From: Phenylobacterium aquaticum
GTDB lineage: Bacteria; Pseudomonadota; Alphaproteobacteria; Caulobacterales; Caulobacteraceae
DNA: 64,000 nucleotides
Assembly (NCBI GenBank): GCA_947378305.1
Contig: CANCJJ010000001.1
Span: forward strand, 124,001-188,000
Reading direction: 5' to 3'
Shown here piece by piece: positions 30,936-39,354 of this stretch; positions within the stretch are counted from its first letter, which is position 1, and each line of letters starts with the position of its first letter. The notes under the pieces are model-generated. The model was given only the letters and a program-made list of their open reading frames with translations, was not told where the DNA came from and did no database searches. The translations under genes and the position numbers were made by a program.

Positions 30936-31607
30936 ATGACCTCGCGCCTGCTACATCACTTCCCGCTCGATCCCGCCTCGCGTCAGGTCCGACTTGTCCT
31001 GGGCGAGAAGCGCCTGGCCTTTGCCGATCAACCGGTTCGCTATTGGGAACGCCCCGCCGATCTCATGGCGCTGAACCCGTCCGGCCTGCCGCCAGTCCTG
31101 ACCCAGGACGACCTGGTGCTCTGCGAGGGCCGGGCGATTATTGATTTTCTGGAAGAGACCTATCCCGATCCGCCCCTGCTGGCGCGGTCCCCTGCCGAGC
31201 GCGCCGAAGCCCGGCGGCTGATGCAATGGTTTGACCGCAAGTTCGAGCAGGAGGTCGGGGGCTTCTTGCTGCACGAAAAAATGGAAAAGCGTCTTCTGGG
31301 CCTGGGGGCACCGGATCTGGCCGCCCTGCGCCAGGGCCGCGATGCCCTGCGCGCCCATATCGGCTATATGGAAAGCCTCCTGGCCCAGAGGGACTGGCTG
31401 GCGGGACTGAGACTGTCCCTCGCCGATTTCGCCGCCGCCGCCCACCTCTCGGTCATCGACTATTTCGGCGACGTGCCCTGGAATGAGTTTCCCGGGGTCA
31501 AGACCTGGTACATGAAGCTGAAATCCCGCCCCGCCTTCCGGCCCCTGCTGGCCGACCGCTGGCCCGGCCTGGTGCCCGCGGCCCACTATCACGACCTTGA
31601 TTTCTGA
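30936..31607 (+). CDS. fzlA: Glutathione S-transferase-fold protein, probable FzlA
   Basis: GST-fold protein of 223 aa. The N-terminal thioredoxin-like half opens [19 protein letters not shown], the [13 protein letters not shown] loop precedes the cis-Pro strand, and the all-helical half ends [12 protein letters not shown]. In Caulobacter a GST homologue at this position (before queG) is FzlA, which binds FtsZ filaments and sets constriction rate; the Pro-Ala-His-Tyr tail and the queG neighbour support that. A GTG 36 bp upstream is possible, but ATG 30936 is the natural start. If not FzlA it is a general GST of unknown substrate. Confidence 0.78.
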   Translation: MTSRLLHHFPLDPASRQVRLVLGEKRLAFADQPVRYWERPADLMALNPSGLPPVLTQDDLVLCEGRAIIDFLEETYPDPPLLARSPAERAEARRLMQWFDRKFEQEVGGFLLHEKMEKRLLGLGAPDLAALRQGRDALRAHIGYMESLLAQRDWLAGLRLSLADFAAAAHLSVIDYFGDVPWNEFPGVKTWYMKLKSRPAFRPLLADRWPGLVPAAHYHDLDF

Positions 31608-32721
31608 TACGGCCACCGACCTGCGGCAGAGAGCCGCTGAGCTTGGCTTCGACGTCTGCCGCTTTACGCGGGTCGACCAGCCCTGGCCGGCCACGGCCCG
31701 TCTTGCGACCTTTCTGGCGGAGGGTCGCCAGGGCGAAATGACCTGGATAACCGAGACGGCGGAACGCCGCGCCCACCCCCAGGCCCTCTGGCCAGAGGCC
31801 CGGTCGGCCATTCTTCTGGGCATGAATTATGGCCCGGACCATGATCCCCGGCTTGCCCTCGAAGACCCGGATCGGGGGACAATTTCCGTCTATGCCCAGG
31901 GGGACGACTATCACGACCTCATCAAGGGACGACTGAAACAGCTCGGCGGCTGGATGGCCGGACGTCTGGGCGGCGACCTCAAGGTCTTTGTCGATACCGC
32001 CCCCCTCATGGAAAAACCCCTGGCGGCCCAGGCCGGACTGGGCTGGCAGGGCAAGCACACCAACCTGGTCAGCCGCGACTTCGGGTCCTGGCTGTTTCTG
32101 GGCGCCATCCTGACCTCTCTGGACCTGCCCCCTGACCCGCCGGAGACCGACCATTGCGGCCAGTGCCGGGCCTGTCTGGAGGTCTGCCCGACCCAGGCCT
32201 TTCCCGCCCCCTATCAGCTCGATGCCCGCCGCTGCATTTCCTATCTGACGATTGAGCTCAAGGGGCCCATCCCCAGGGAATTCCGCCCGGCCCTGGGCAA
32301 CCGCATCTATGGCTGCGATGACTGCCTTGCCGCCTGCCCCTGGAACAAGTTTGCCCAGCAGGCCCAGGAACAGCGCCTCCATGCCCGCGAGGTCCTGCGA
32401 AGCCCCGCCCTGGCCGATCTGGCGGGGCTGGACGATCCGGCCTTCCGCGCCCTCTTCAGCAAGAGTCCGGTCAAGCGCATTGGCCGCGACAGATTCTTGC
32501 GCAATGTCCTCTACGCCATGGGCAATTCCGCAAGGCCCGACCTGGTCCAGCCTGCCCGGGCCGCCCTGGAAGATCCCTCACCCCTGGTGCGCGGGGCCGC
32601 CGTCTGGGCCCTGTCCAGGCTCTGTGCGCCCGCCGATTTCACCGTCTTGAGCGACAGACATCTTCCCGGCGAAACCGACCCGGATGTCCGCCTCGAATGG
32701 GCGCTCGTTCAAAAGGCTTGA
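31597..32721 (+). CDS. queG: Epoxyqueuosine reductase QueG
   Basis: Cobalamin- and iron-sulfur-dependent enzyme of the last step of queuosine tRNA modification. At 374 aa it has the N-terminal GEMTWITE region, the active-site stretch [15 protein letters not shown], and two 4Fe-4S cysteine sets: [16 protein letters not shown] and [16 protein letters not shown]-like tail follows ([19 protein letters not shown]). The apparent start is TTG at 31597, inside the last codons of fzlA (11-bp overlap). Confidence 0.93.
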   Translation: MISDTATDLRQRAAELGFDVCRFTRVDQPWPATARLATFLAEGRQGEMTWITETAERRAHPQALWPEARSAILLGMNYGPDHDPRLALEDPDRGTISVYAQGDDYHDLIKGRLKQLGGWMAGRLGGDLKVFVDTAPLMEKPLAAQAGLGWQGKHTNLVSRDFGSWLFLGAILTSLDLPPDPPETDHCGQCRACLEVCPTQAFPAPYQLDARRCISYLTIELKGPIPREFRPALGNRIYGCDDCLAACPWNKFAQQAQEQRLHAREVLRSPALADLAGLDDPAFRALFSKSPVKRIGRDRFLRNVLYAMGNSARPDLVQPARAALEDPSPLVRGAAVWALSRLCAPADFTVLSDRHLPGETDPDVRLEWALVQKA

Positions 32722-32765
32722 GCCGGTTTCGGTTCGAGACCCGGGTCCCGCCTGTCGGACCCGGC

Positions 32766-33575
32766 TCAGGCAGGATCCGCATAGACAGCCGGGCGCTTCT
32801 GCATGTTCGACACCACCGCCTCGACCTGGTTGGGCGAGCCGATCAGCGCCCCCTGCTCGACGCTTTCGGCCAGCAAGATGGCGTGCTGGTCTGCATCGGG
32901 AGCCAGGTCCAGCAGGCGCTTTCCGCCCCGAATGGCGGCCGGGTTCTTGCTGGCAATCTCGGCAGCCAGGGCCAGGGCCTCGGCCCGGGGGTCGGCGCAA
33001 ACCCGCGTGGCAAAGCCTAGGCGATAGGCCTCCTCGCCATCGAAAATCCGGCCGGTATAGGTCAGCTCGCGCGCCACATCGTCGCGGACCAGCCGCTTCA
33101 TCAGCACAATCCCGGCCATGTCCGGCACCAGGCCCCATTTGATCTCCAGGACGGCCATGCGCACGTCGGGCGTGACAAACCGGATGTCTGCGCCCAGGGC
33201 CAGCTGGAAGCCGCCGCCATAGGCCACCCCGTGGATTGCCGCGATCACCGGCACAGCCTGTTCGCGCCAGACCATGACCGCATGCTGGGCCCGGTTTGAC
33301 CCTCCGGCCGTCCGGTTCGGCGTCAGCAGGCTGGCCCCACCCTGACGTTCGCCCGAGGCCATCTTGCCAAAATTGCCCATGTCGAGACCGGCGCAGAAGG
33401 CCCGGCCCTCGCCGGACAGGACAATGGCCCGCACACCCTTTTCGGTCTTCAGCCGCTCTCCCGTCTGGATCAGGGCCTCGAACATGGCGTCATCCAGGGC
33501 ATTCATCTTGTCCGTCCGCACCAGACGCACATCGGCCACACCCTCGTGGAGGGTCACTTGAATACGATCGTCCAT
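32766..33575 (-). CDS. Crotonase / enoyl-CoA hydratase family protein
   Basis: Acyl-CoA-processing enzyme (269 aa) with the crotonase fold. The two oxyanion-hole segments are FCAGLDMGNF (about 65-74) and HGVAYGGGFQLALGAD (about 116-131). The following EIKWGLVPDMAG replaces the two-Glu arrangement of true enoyl-CoA hydratases and is closer to dienoyl-CoA isomerase-like members with an Asp. ATG 33575 is chosen because GGAG lies 8 bp upstream; an ATG four codons earlier has no such site. The specific substrate is unknown. Confidence 0.87.
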   Translation of the reverse strand: MDDRIQVTLHEGVADVRLVRTDKMNALDDAMFEALIQTGERLKTEKGVRAIVLSGEGRAFCAGLDMGNFGKMASGERQGGASLLTPNRTAGGSNRAQHAVMVWREQAVPVIAAIHGVAYGGGFQLALGADIRFVTPDVRMAVLEIKWGLVPDMAGIVLMKRLVRDDVARELTYTGRIFDGEEAYRLGFATRVCADPRAEALALAAEIASKNPAAIRGGKRLLDLAPDADQHAILLAESVEQGALIGSPNQVEAVVSNMQKRPAVYADPA

Positions 33576-33615
33576 GGTCAGCTCCATCGAATAGCAGGCA
33601 TCAGAAAAGGTCAGG

Positions 33616-34989
33616 TCAGGGTCGGTCTTGAGTTTGAGTCATTCGGTCCCGGGCATCAAGGGCCGCGCGGATGTCGGCATGGCCCGCCGCGTCCAGCTTC
33701 CAGCCCGCGACACAGGCCCCGCCCAGCATGACAAAGACGATCGGTCCGGCAATATAGACCCATTGCAGACGCGAAATGGCCTCGGGCGAATTGACGAATC
33801 CCTCACGCGCCACATAGCCGAGCCGGGCCAGAAGCGGGAAGGTCAGGCCGATGGAAAACGCCGTGGCAATCTTCGAGGCCAGGGTATTGAGGGCATAGAT
33901 CAGGCTGCTCCGCTCCACCCCCTGCTCCAGCCGCACCTCGTCGCCCACATCGGCCAGCATGGCCCGGATCATCAGGTCAAACCCGGACGCCATGAAACCG
34001 CACCAGAACATTATGGGCAGGGCAAGGCCGACATTGGCCTTGGGTGCGACCACCAAGAGGCAGAGGCCCAGGGAATAGGCCGTCGAGGTCACCATGAGGG
34101 TGCGGTGCTTGCTCAGCCGCCGGGCCAGCCAACCGGTGAAGGGGGCACCCACAATGCCCGCCAGGACATAGACCAGCAGCAGGAAGGAGGCGGCCCCCAC
34201 CGTAAAGCCCTTGGCCTGGACGAAATAGAACAGATAGAGCGCACTCATCCAGCCGGGACCGAGGGTCAGGCACAATTGCGCCAGAAACAGCCGCAAAAGG
34301 TCCGGCTTGAGCACCAGGGCGGCATAGTCCTTCAGCTTCACAGCCTCATGGGACGCCACATCTTCGGTAATGGGTTCTGCGGTGAACATCACACAGATGG
34401 CGACGGTCAAGGGTATGCTCCAGAAGATGGCCCAGCCCATGGTCTGGACCGCCTGGGCCTCGGACTGGCCCATCTGTCCGGCCAGAATGGGAATGATCAG
34501 CACGGCACCAGCCCCCAGCACGCCGACTGCCCCCACCACGCCAAAAACCCGGCTGCGGTCATGATAGTCCGTCGCCAGATTGGCGCCCCAGGCCAGATGC
34601 CCCAGATAAAGGATCGAGGTGCCCAGGTAATAGATCAGCAGCCAGCCGATCAGATAGCCCAGACCAATCCCGGCCCCGGCCAGGAACAGGGCATAGACAG
34701 AGGCCATGAGGATCGGCACCCCCACCACAACCCAGAACCGGTATCGGCCCATGCGTGTCCGGGTCCGGTCCATGACCAGTCCCAGAACGGGATCAACCAG
34801 TATGTCCAGAAGCCGAACCACCATCCAGGCACTGCCCACCACGGCGAGGCTGATCCCGAGATGACTGGCGAAATAGGGCGGCAGATAGACGGGAACCGCC
34901 ACCGCAAGCCCGCCCAAGGGGAGGCTCAGAATTGAAAACCCAAGAATCCTGGGAAGCGAAAGCCCGGGTTTTTCCGCGGTCGTGGTCAA
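33616..34989 (-). CDS. GPH-family sugar/cation symporter-like MFS transporter
   Basis: Twelve-segment inner-membrane transporter (457 aa) of the glycoside-pentoside-hexuronide:cation symporter type. Visible are VVRLLDILVDPVLGLVMDRT after the second segment, MGRYRFWVVVGVP, and DYHDRSRVFGVVG. The start needs care: the open frame continues to 35064, but the upstream part is not protein-like, and a TTG at 34989 has AGGGG seven bases before it, giving MTTTAEKPGLSL. The family is often melibiose- or xyloside-like, but a few members move other solutes. It lies between tesB and the crotonase gene on the same strand. Confidence 0.85.
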   Translation of the reverse strand: MTTTAEKPGLSLPRILGFSILSLPLGGLAVAVPVYLPPYFASHLGISLAVVGSAWMVVRLLDILVDPVLGLVMDRTRTRMGRYRFWVVVGVPILMASVYALFLAGAGIGLGYLIGWLLIYYLGTSILYLGHLAWGANLATDYHDRSRVFGVVGAVGVLGAGAVLIIPILAGQMGQSEAQAVQTMGWAIFWSIPLTVAICVMFTAEPITEDVASHEAVKLKDYAALVLKPDLLRLFLAQLCLTLGPGWMSALYLFYFVQAKGFTVGAASFLLLVYVLAGIVGAPFTGWLARRLSKHRTLMVTSTAYSLGLCLLVVAPKANVGLALPIMFWCGFMASGFDLMIRAMLADVGDEVRLEQGVERSSLIYALNTLASKIATAFSIGLTFPLLARLGYVAREGFVNSPEAISRLQWVYIAGPIVFVMLGGACVAGWKLDAAGHADIRAALDARDRMTQTQDRP

Positions 34990-35068
34990 ACTGTTCGCCC
35001 CTAAAGCTCTCGATTCGTGATTGCCTTTACTGAGACCCCAGTTTTGGACAAGCGCAATGCCCAACTTG

Positions 35069-35902
35069 TCAGCGGTAGCGGATCAGGGCCTCTTGGGCGG
35101 CAGATGCCACCAGGTCTCCATCCCGGGTATAGACCGAGGCCCGGTTGAATCCCCGCCCGCCGGAGGCCGAGGGACTGTCCTGAACGAACAGGTGCCACTG
35201 GGAGAAGTCCAGGGGCTTGTGGAACCACATGGCATGGTCAAGGCTGGCCACCTGCAATCGCCCGGACTCCCAGCTAACCGGATGGGGCCGCAGGCTTGTA
35301 TCCAGCAAGGTCATGTCCGAACCATAGGCCAGGGCGCACTGATTGGCGGCCACATCTGACCCGACAGATTGCCGGGCACGGAACCAGACCCTGTCTTCAG
35401 GGGCCTCGACGCCCACAAAGCCATGGGGCGTGGGCGCACAGGGGCGCACCTCGACAGGCCAGATGCGGCGGCTGTCGGGGGAGAGCCCGGCCTCGGCCCG
35501 GAGCTCTTCTTCGTTCTTCAGGCCCTCGGGCGGCGGGACCTCGGGCATGTCCGTCTGATGTTCGAAACCAGTTTCCGGGGTCTGAAACGAGGCGGCGAGA
35601 TTGAAGATTTGCTTGCCGTTCTGGATGGCCACCACCCGGCGCACGGCAAAGGACCCGCCGTCGCGCGCCCGGTCCACCTGGAACAATATGGGGATCTTGG
35701 GGTCCCCCGGGCGGATGAAATAACTGTGCAGGGAGTGACAGTGTCGTCCCTCAATTGTGCGATAGGCCGCCGCCAGGGCCTGGGCCACCACCTGTCCGCC
35801 ATAGATGCGGCGGGTCTCGTAGGGCGGAGTGCATCCGCGAAACATGTCCTGGTCTATGGCCTCAAGGTCCAGGATATCCAGCAGTTCGTTCGAGGCCGTC
35901 AC
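35069..35902 (-). CDS. tesB: Acyl-CoA thioesterase II
   Basis: Double-hotdog thioesterase (277 aa) that hydrolyses medium- and long-chain acyl-CoAs. It carries FRGCTPPYETRRIYGGQVVAQAL, HSLHSYFIRPGD, RDGGSFAVRRV and SLDHAMWFHKPLDF; the Asp in YGSDMTLLDTSL is part of the expected Asp-Thr-Gln active site. The start is GTG, two bases after the rfbC stop, with GGGGGG inside the end of rfbC acting as ribosome site. Confidence 0.93.
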   Translation of the reverse strand: MTASNELLDILDLEAIDQDMFRGCTPPYETRRIYGGQVVAQALAAAYRTIEGRHCHSLHSYFIRPGDPKIPILFQVDRARDGGSFAVRRVVAIQNGKQIFNLAASFQTPETGFEHQTDMPEVPPPEGLKNEEELRAEAGLSPDSRRIWPVEVRPCAPTPHGFVGVEAPEDRVWFRARQSVGSDVAANQCALAYGSDMTLLDTSLRPHPVSWESGRLQVASLDHAMWFHKPLDFSQWHLFVQDSPSASGGRGFNRASVYTRDGDLVASAAQEALIRYR

Positions 35903-35904
35903 GC

Positions 35905-36462
35905 TCAGCCCCCCGGGGCCGCAAGGTCACGGAGCCGGGGCAGGCGCAGGTCCTTGTCCGACAGGATGACGGCGTCGGCCGCAACCGGCCAGTCAATGGC
36001 AAGCTCGGGGTCGTTCCAGAGCACCCCGGCCTCAGCCTGGGGGGCATAGTCACCGTCGACCTTGTAGGCCAGCATGGTGGCGTCTTCGAGGGTGCAATAT
36101 CCGTGGGCAAAGCCGCGCGGGATCAGCAATTGTTCGCCCCCCTCGGCCGTCAGACGCGCCCCCACCCATTGCCCAAGGGTCGGCGACTTGGCGCGCAAAT
36201 CGACCGCAACATCGAAAACCGACCCGGCCAGAACCCGGACCAGCTTGGTCTGGGCATGGGGGGTCTTTTGAAAATGCAGGCCGCGAACCGTCCCCGACCG
36301 GGCATTGAAGGCTTGATTATCTTGAATAAAATCCAGATCAAGCCCGGCATCGCGCATGACGCGACGGCTCCAGGTTTCGGAAAACCATCCCCGGTCATCG
36401 CCATGACGCCGGGGCGTGATAAGCATAACCTCAGGAATGGCGAGCGGATGAATGGTCGGCAT
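35905..36462 (-). CDS. rfbC: dTDP-4-dehydrorhamnose 3,5-epimerase
   Basis: Cupin enzyme of dTDP-L-rhamnose synthesis (185 aa). Active-site elements are present: DDRGWFSETW, FIQDNQAFN, TVRGLHFQKTPHAQTKLVRV with the catalytic His, PRGFAHGYCTLED and WNDPELAIDWP. The other rhamnose genes (rfbA, rfbB, rfbD) are not in the window. It is followed almost without gap by tesB and diverges from a GT2 gene, a plausible partner in surface glycan assembly. Confidence 0.92.
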   Translation of the reverse strand: MPTIHPLAIPEVMLITPRRHGDDRGWFSETWSRRVMRDAGLDLDFIQDNQAFNARSGTVRGLHFQKTPHAQTKLVRVLAGSVFDVAVDLRAKSPTLGQWVGARLTAEGGEQLLIPRGFAHGYCTLEDATMLAYKVDGDYAPQAEAGVLWNDPELAIDWPVAADAVILSDKDLRLPRLRDLAAPGG

Positions 36463-36493
36463 GGGGCCTCAGACGACGGAAGATACGGGACCG

Positions 36494-37522
36494 ATGGCGC
36501 GGGAAGCTCTGAAATACAAGCCTCAAGCGTCACCTGACTTGCCGAAAGTCAGTGTCATTCTTGTGGCCTTCCAGAGCGGTGAGCATCTGAAACCCTGTCT
36601 GGACGCCCTGGCGGCCCAGACCTTCCAGCCGCTCGAAATCCTCTTGATCGACAATGCCTCCACCGACGGGGCCCCGGCCGCCGCCCTCCTGGACCACCCC
36701 ACGGTCAGGCTGGTCGAACCGGGGTGCAATCTGGGATTTGCCGCCGGGGTCAATCTGGGGGCGGACCTGGCCCAGGGCGACTGGCTGGCCCTGATCAACC
36801 CTGATGCCTTTGCGCAGGCCGACTGGCTGGAAACCCTGATCGCCGCGACGCGGACCTGGCCCGACATTGTCTGTTTCGGCTCCCGCCAGCTCATGGCCAA
36901 TGCGCCGGGCAAGCTGGATGGTCTGGGGGATGTCATGTCCCTGCCCGGCTTTCCCTTCCGGGGGGGCTATGGTCGCCCGGACCCCGGCCCCACGGCACCT
37001 GGCGAGACCTTTTCCGCCTGCGGGGGGGCCATGCTGATCCGCCGGGACATTTTTCAGGACATGGGCGGCTTTGATGCCCGGCTCTTCTGCTATTGCGAAG
37101 ACGTCGACCTGGGCTATCGCCTGCGACTGGAAAACCGCCCCACCCTGGTCATTCCCGACGCCGTGGTCCGGCATGTGGGATCGGCCTCAACCGGCGGACC
37201 CCGCTCTGAATTTGCCAGTTTTCACGGGGCCAGAAACCGCTTCTGGGTGTTTGTGAAGGATACGCCGCCCCTGCTCTTCTGGCTGACCCTGCCCCTGCAC
37301 CTGGCCCTGACCGCCATCTTGTTTGTCCGCCTGGCCCAGCAGGGCCATCTCGCCCCCCAGTGGCGCGGGCTCATGGCCGGGATCAAGGGCCTGCCCCTGG
37401 CGCTTGAGGCCCGCAGGGAGGCTCAGGCCCGACGGCGCGTCGGCTCCTGGGCCATTGCGCGCGCCATGACCTGGAACCCCCTCGACCTGCTTCAGCGGCG
37501 GGTCGTCATTCGCAAGCCTTAG
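36494..37522 (+). CDS. Glycosyltransferase family 2, rhamnosyltransferase-like
   Basis: Non-processive GT2 enzyme (342 aa from this start) of the WbbL/rhamnosyltransferase type. It shows VSVILVAFQSGEHL, DNASTDG, PGCNLGFAAGVNLG, LINPDA (the DxD equivalent) and YCEDVDLGYRL near the catalytic base. A hydrophobic segment near the C-terminus (LPLHLALTAILFV) suggests membrane association. The open frame extends to 36452, overlapping rfbC; ATG 36494 is preferred. Divergent from rfbC, so a rhamnose substrate is a reasonable inference. Confidence 0.85.
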   Translation: MAREALKYKPQASPDLPKVSVILVAFQSGEHLKPCLDALAAQTFQPLEILLIDNASTDGAPAAALLDHPTVRLVEPGCNLGFAAGVNLGADLAQGDWLALINPDAFAQADWLETLIAATRTWPDIVCFGSRQLMANAPGKLDGLGDVMSLPGFPFRGGYGRPDPGPTAPGETFSACGGAMLIRRDIFQDMGGFDARLFCYCEDVDLGYRLRLENRPTLVIPDAVVRHVGSASTGGPRSEFASFHGARNRFWVFVKDTPPLLFWLTLPLHLALTAILFVRLAQQGHLAPQWRGLMAGIKGLPLALEARREAQARRRVGSWAIARAMTWNPLDLLQRRVVIRKP

Positions 37523-38028
37523 CCCTGGGCGCTGTGGCCGGGGCCGGGCAGGATTCCCAGAAGTTCAATGCGGAAGATCAGCGTGCTCTCCGGGGGGATT
37601 TCGCCACCGCCGGTTCCGGTCGAGCCATAGGCCTGCTCGGGGGGAATATAGAGCACCCATTCATCGCCGGGCCGCATGAGTTGCAGGGCCTCCACCCAGC
37701 CGGGGATCAGGCCATCCAGCGGCATGGCGGCCGGCACGCCCCGGGCATAGGAGCTGTCGAACACCTTGCCGGAGAGCAGCTTGCCCTCATAGTTCACCTT
37801 GACCTCGTCGCCGGGAAGCGGGGACGGGCCGTCCGCCGGCCCGGAGCGGATGATCTTGTATTGCAGGCCCGAGCGCAGGGTGATCACGCCGGGCGTCTTG
37901 GCATTGCTGGCCAGATAGGCCTGGCCCGTCGCCGCATTGGCGGCAATCACCTTGGGATCGAGCTTGGCCGGCCCGCAGGCCGTAAGCAGCAGAAGGGCGG
38001 CAAGGCCCGCAATCTGTCGACGCAACAT
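37519..38028 (-). CDS. FKBP-type peptidyl-prolyl isomerase lipoprotein
   Basis: Outer- or periplasm-facing prolyl isomerase (169 aa). It has a lipoprotein signal with lipobox LTAC near residue 18, then an FKBP domain (about 50-160) with VKVNYEGKLLSGKVFDSSY, IPGWVEALQLMRPGDEWVLYIPPEQAYG and the terminal FRIELLGI. The domain matches FkpA/Mip-like periplasmic foldases, without the N-terminal dimerisation part. It converges on the GT2 gene with a 4-bp overlap. Confidence 0.92.
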   Translation of the reverse strand: MLRRQIAGLAALLLLTACGPAKLDPKVIAANAATGQAYLASNAKTPGVITLRSGLQYKIIRSGPADGPSPLPGDEVKVNYEGKLLSGKVFDSSYARGVPAAMPLDGLIPGWVEALQLMRPGDEWVLYIPPEQAYGSTGTGGGEIPPESTLIFRIELLGILPGPGHSAQG

Positions 38029-38061
38029 GATATGTCCTCCGAATGTGACGATGACGACGGG

Positions 38062-39270
38062 TCAGACCGTCCGGGGCGGATAGCCGCGCTCGCGCAGGGC
38101 TTCCATGATCTCGTCGGTATGGGTGGCATCCCGGGTCTCGATCATGATGTCGAATTCTGCCCCCTTGGCGGGCACATCCAGGGCCAGGCGATTGTGCGCC
38201 ACCTCGACAATATTCGCCCCCATCTGACCGATGAGCACAGAAACATTGGCCAGCAGGCCGGGCCGGTCATCGCCGATGATCCGCAGGGAAACCAGCCGGT
38301 GGTCGCGCACCAGCTCCCGGGTCAGGACCGAGGCCAGAAGCCGGGTATCAATATTGCCGCCACTCAGGATCACCCCCACCTTCCGGCCCCGGAAGATGTC
38401 GGGATAGGCCAGCAGGGCCGCCAGGGAGGCCGCGCCCGCGCCTTCGGACACGGTCTTTTCGACATTGCAGTAAAGCGCCACCGCCCGCTCCAGATAGGGC
38501 TCTTCCAGCAGCAGCACCTGGCTGAGCAGGGGCCGGACAATGGCATAGGTCAGGTCGCCGACATTCTTGACCGCAATCCCTTCCGCAATCGTCGCCCCGC
38601 CCGCCACGGTTTCCAGCCCCGCCATGCGCGCCGTAAACGAGGGATACATGGCCGGTTCCACCCCGATGATCTCCACCGAGGGGTTCAGAGCCTTGGCCGC
38701 CGTCGCACAGCCGCCGATCAACCCGCCGCCGCCAATGGGAATGGGCAGAACTTCCAGGTCGGGCTGGTCCTCGAACATTTCCAGGGCCACAGTCCCCTGC
38801 CCGGCCATGACCTGAAGATTGTCAAACGGGTGGACAAAGATCAGCTCCCGCTCTTCGCAGAGTCGGGCGGCAATATCGGCGGCTTCGTCAAAGCTGTTGC
38901 CCTCCTGCACCACATTCGCGCCAAAGGCCCGGGTTTGCTTGACCTTCACAAAGGGGGTCGAGCGCGGCATGACAATCGTCACCGGCACACCCAGACGCGC
39001 CGCATGATAGGCCAGGGCCTGACTGTGATTGCCCGCAGAGGCGGCAATCACCCCGCGCTTGGATTCATTGTCGGTCAGCTGCAACAGGGCATTGAGCGCC
39101 CCGCGCTCCTTGTAGGCCGCAGTAAATTGCAGGTTCTCGAACTTCACCCAGACCTCGGCCCCGGTAATCTCCGACAGGGTCCGCGAATGGCGCATGGGGG
39201 TGCGCTCAATGTGACCTTTCAGCCGACCGGCAGCTGTGCGGATATCGTCGAGGGACAGGGTCATGGACAT
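38062..39270 (-). CDS. ilvA: Threonine ammonia-lyase with ACT domain
   Basis: PLP enzyme (402 aa) that deaminates threonine to 2-oxobutanoate. PLP Lys is in TAAYKERGALNALLQ; ASAGNHSQALAYH and IGGGGLIGG bind the cofactor phosphate. The C-terminal 75 residues form a single ACT domain (RIIGDDRPGLLANVSVLI). This is the shorter threonine ammonia-lyase type used in many alphaproteobacteria for isoleucine synthesis; a catabolic role cannot be excluded. Confidence 0.9.
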   Translation of the reverse strand: MSMTLSLDDIRTAAGRLKGHIERTPMRHSRTLSEITGAEVWVKFENLQFTAAYKERGALNALLQLTDNESKRGVIAASAGNHSQALAYHAARLGVPVTIVMPRSTPFVKVKQTRAFGANVVQEGNSFDEAADIAARLCEERELIFVHPFDNLQVMAGQGTVALEMFEDQPDLEVLPIPIGGGGLIGGCATAAKALNPSVEIIGVEPAMYPSFTARMAGLETVAGGATIAEGIAVKNVGDLTYAIVRPLLSQVLLLEEPYLERAVALYCNVEKTVSEGAGAASLAALLAYPDIFRGRKVGVILSGGNIDTRLLASVLTRELVRDHRLVSLRIIGDDRPGLLANVSVLIGQMGANIVEVAHNRLALDVPAKGAEFDIMIETRDATHTDEIMEALRERGYPPRTV

Positions 39271-39283
39271 GGCCAGGGTTTAC

Positions 39284-39313
39284 AGGGACGCCATCCCTAG
39301 CCGCGAGGCGGCT
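39284..39313. terminator. Two tandem hairpins between ABC ATPase and ilvA genes
   Basis: AGGGA-CGCCA-TCCCT at 39284-39298 and AGCCGC-GAG-GCGGCT at 39299-39313 are perfect inverted repeats lying end to end. They fall between the stop of the ABC gene (39355) and the ilvA start (39270) on the minus strand. There is no T tract, so a factor-dependent terminator or a 5'-leader structure of ilvA are both possible. Confidence 0.35.
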
Positions 39314-39354
39314 CAGGGGCAATGTTGCGCGACAAGAATTGATCGGCGGGGAGG

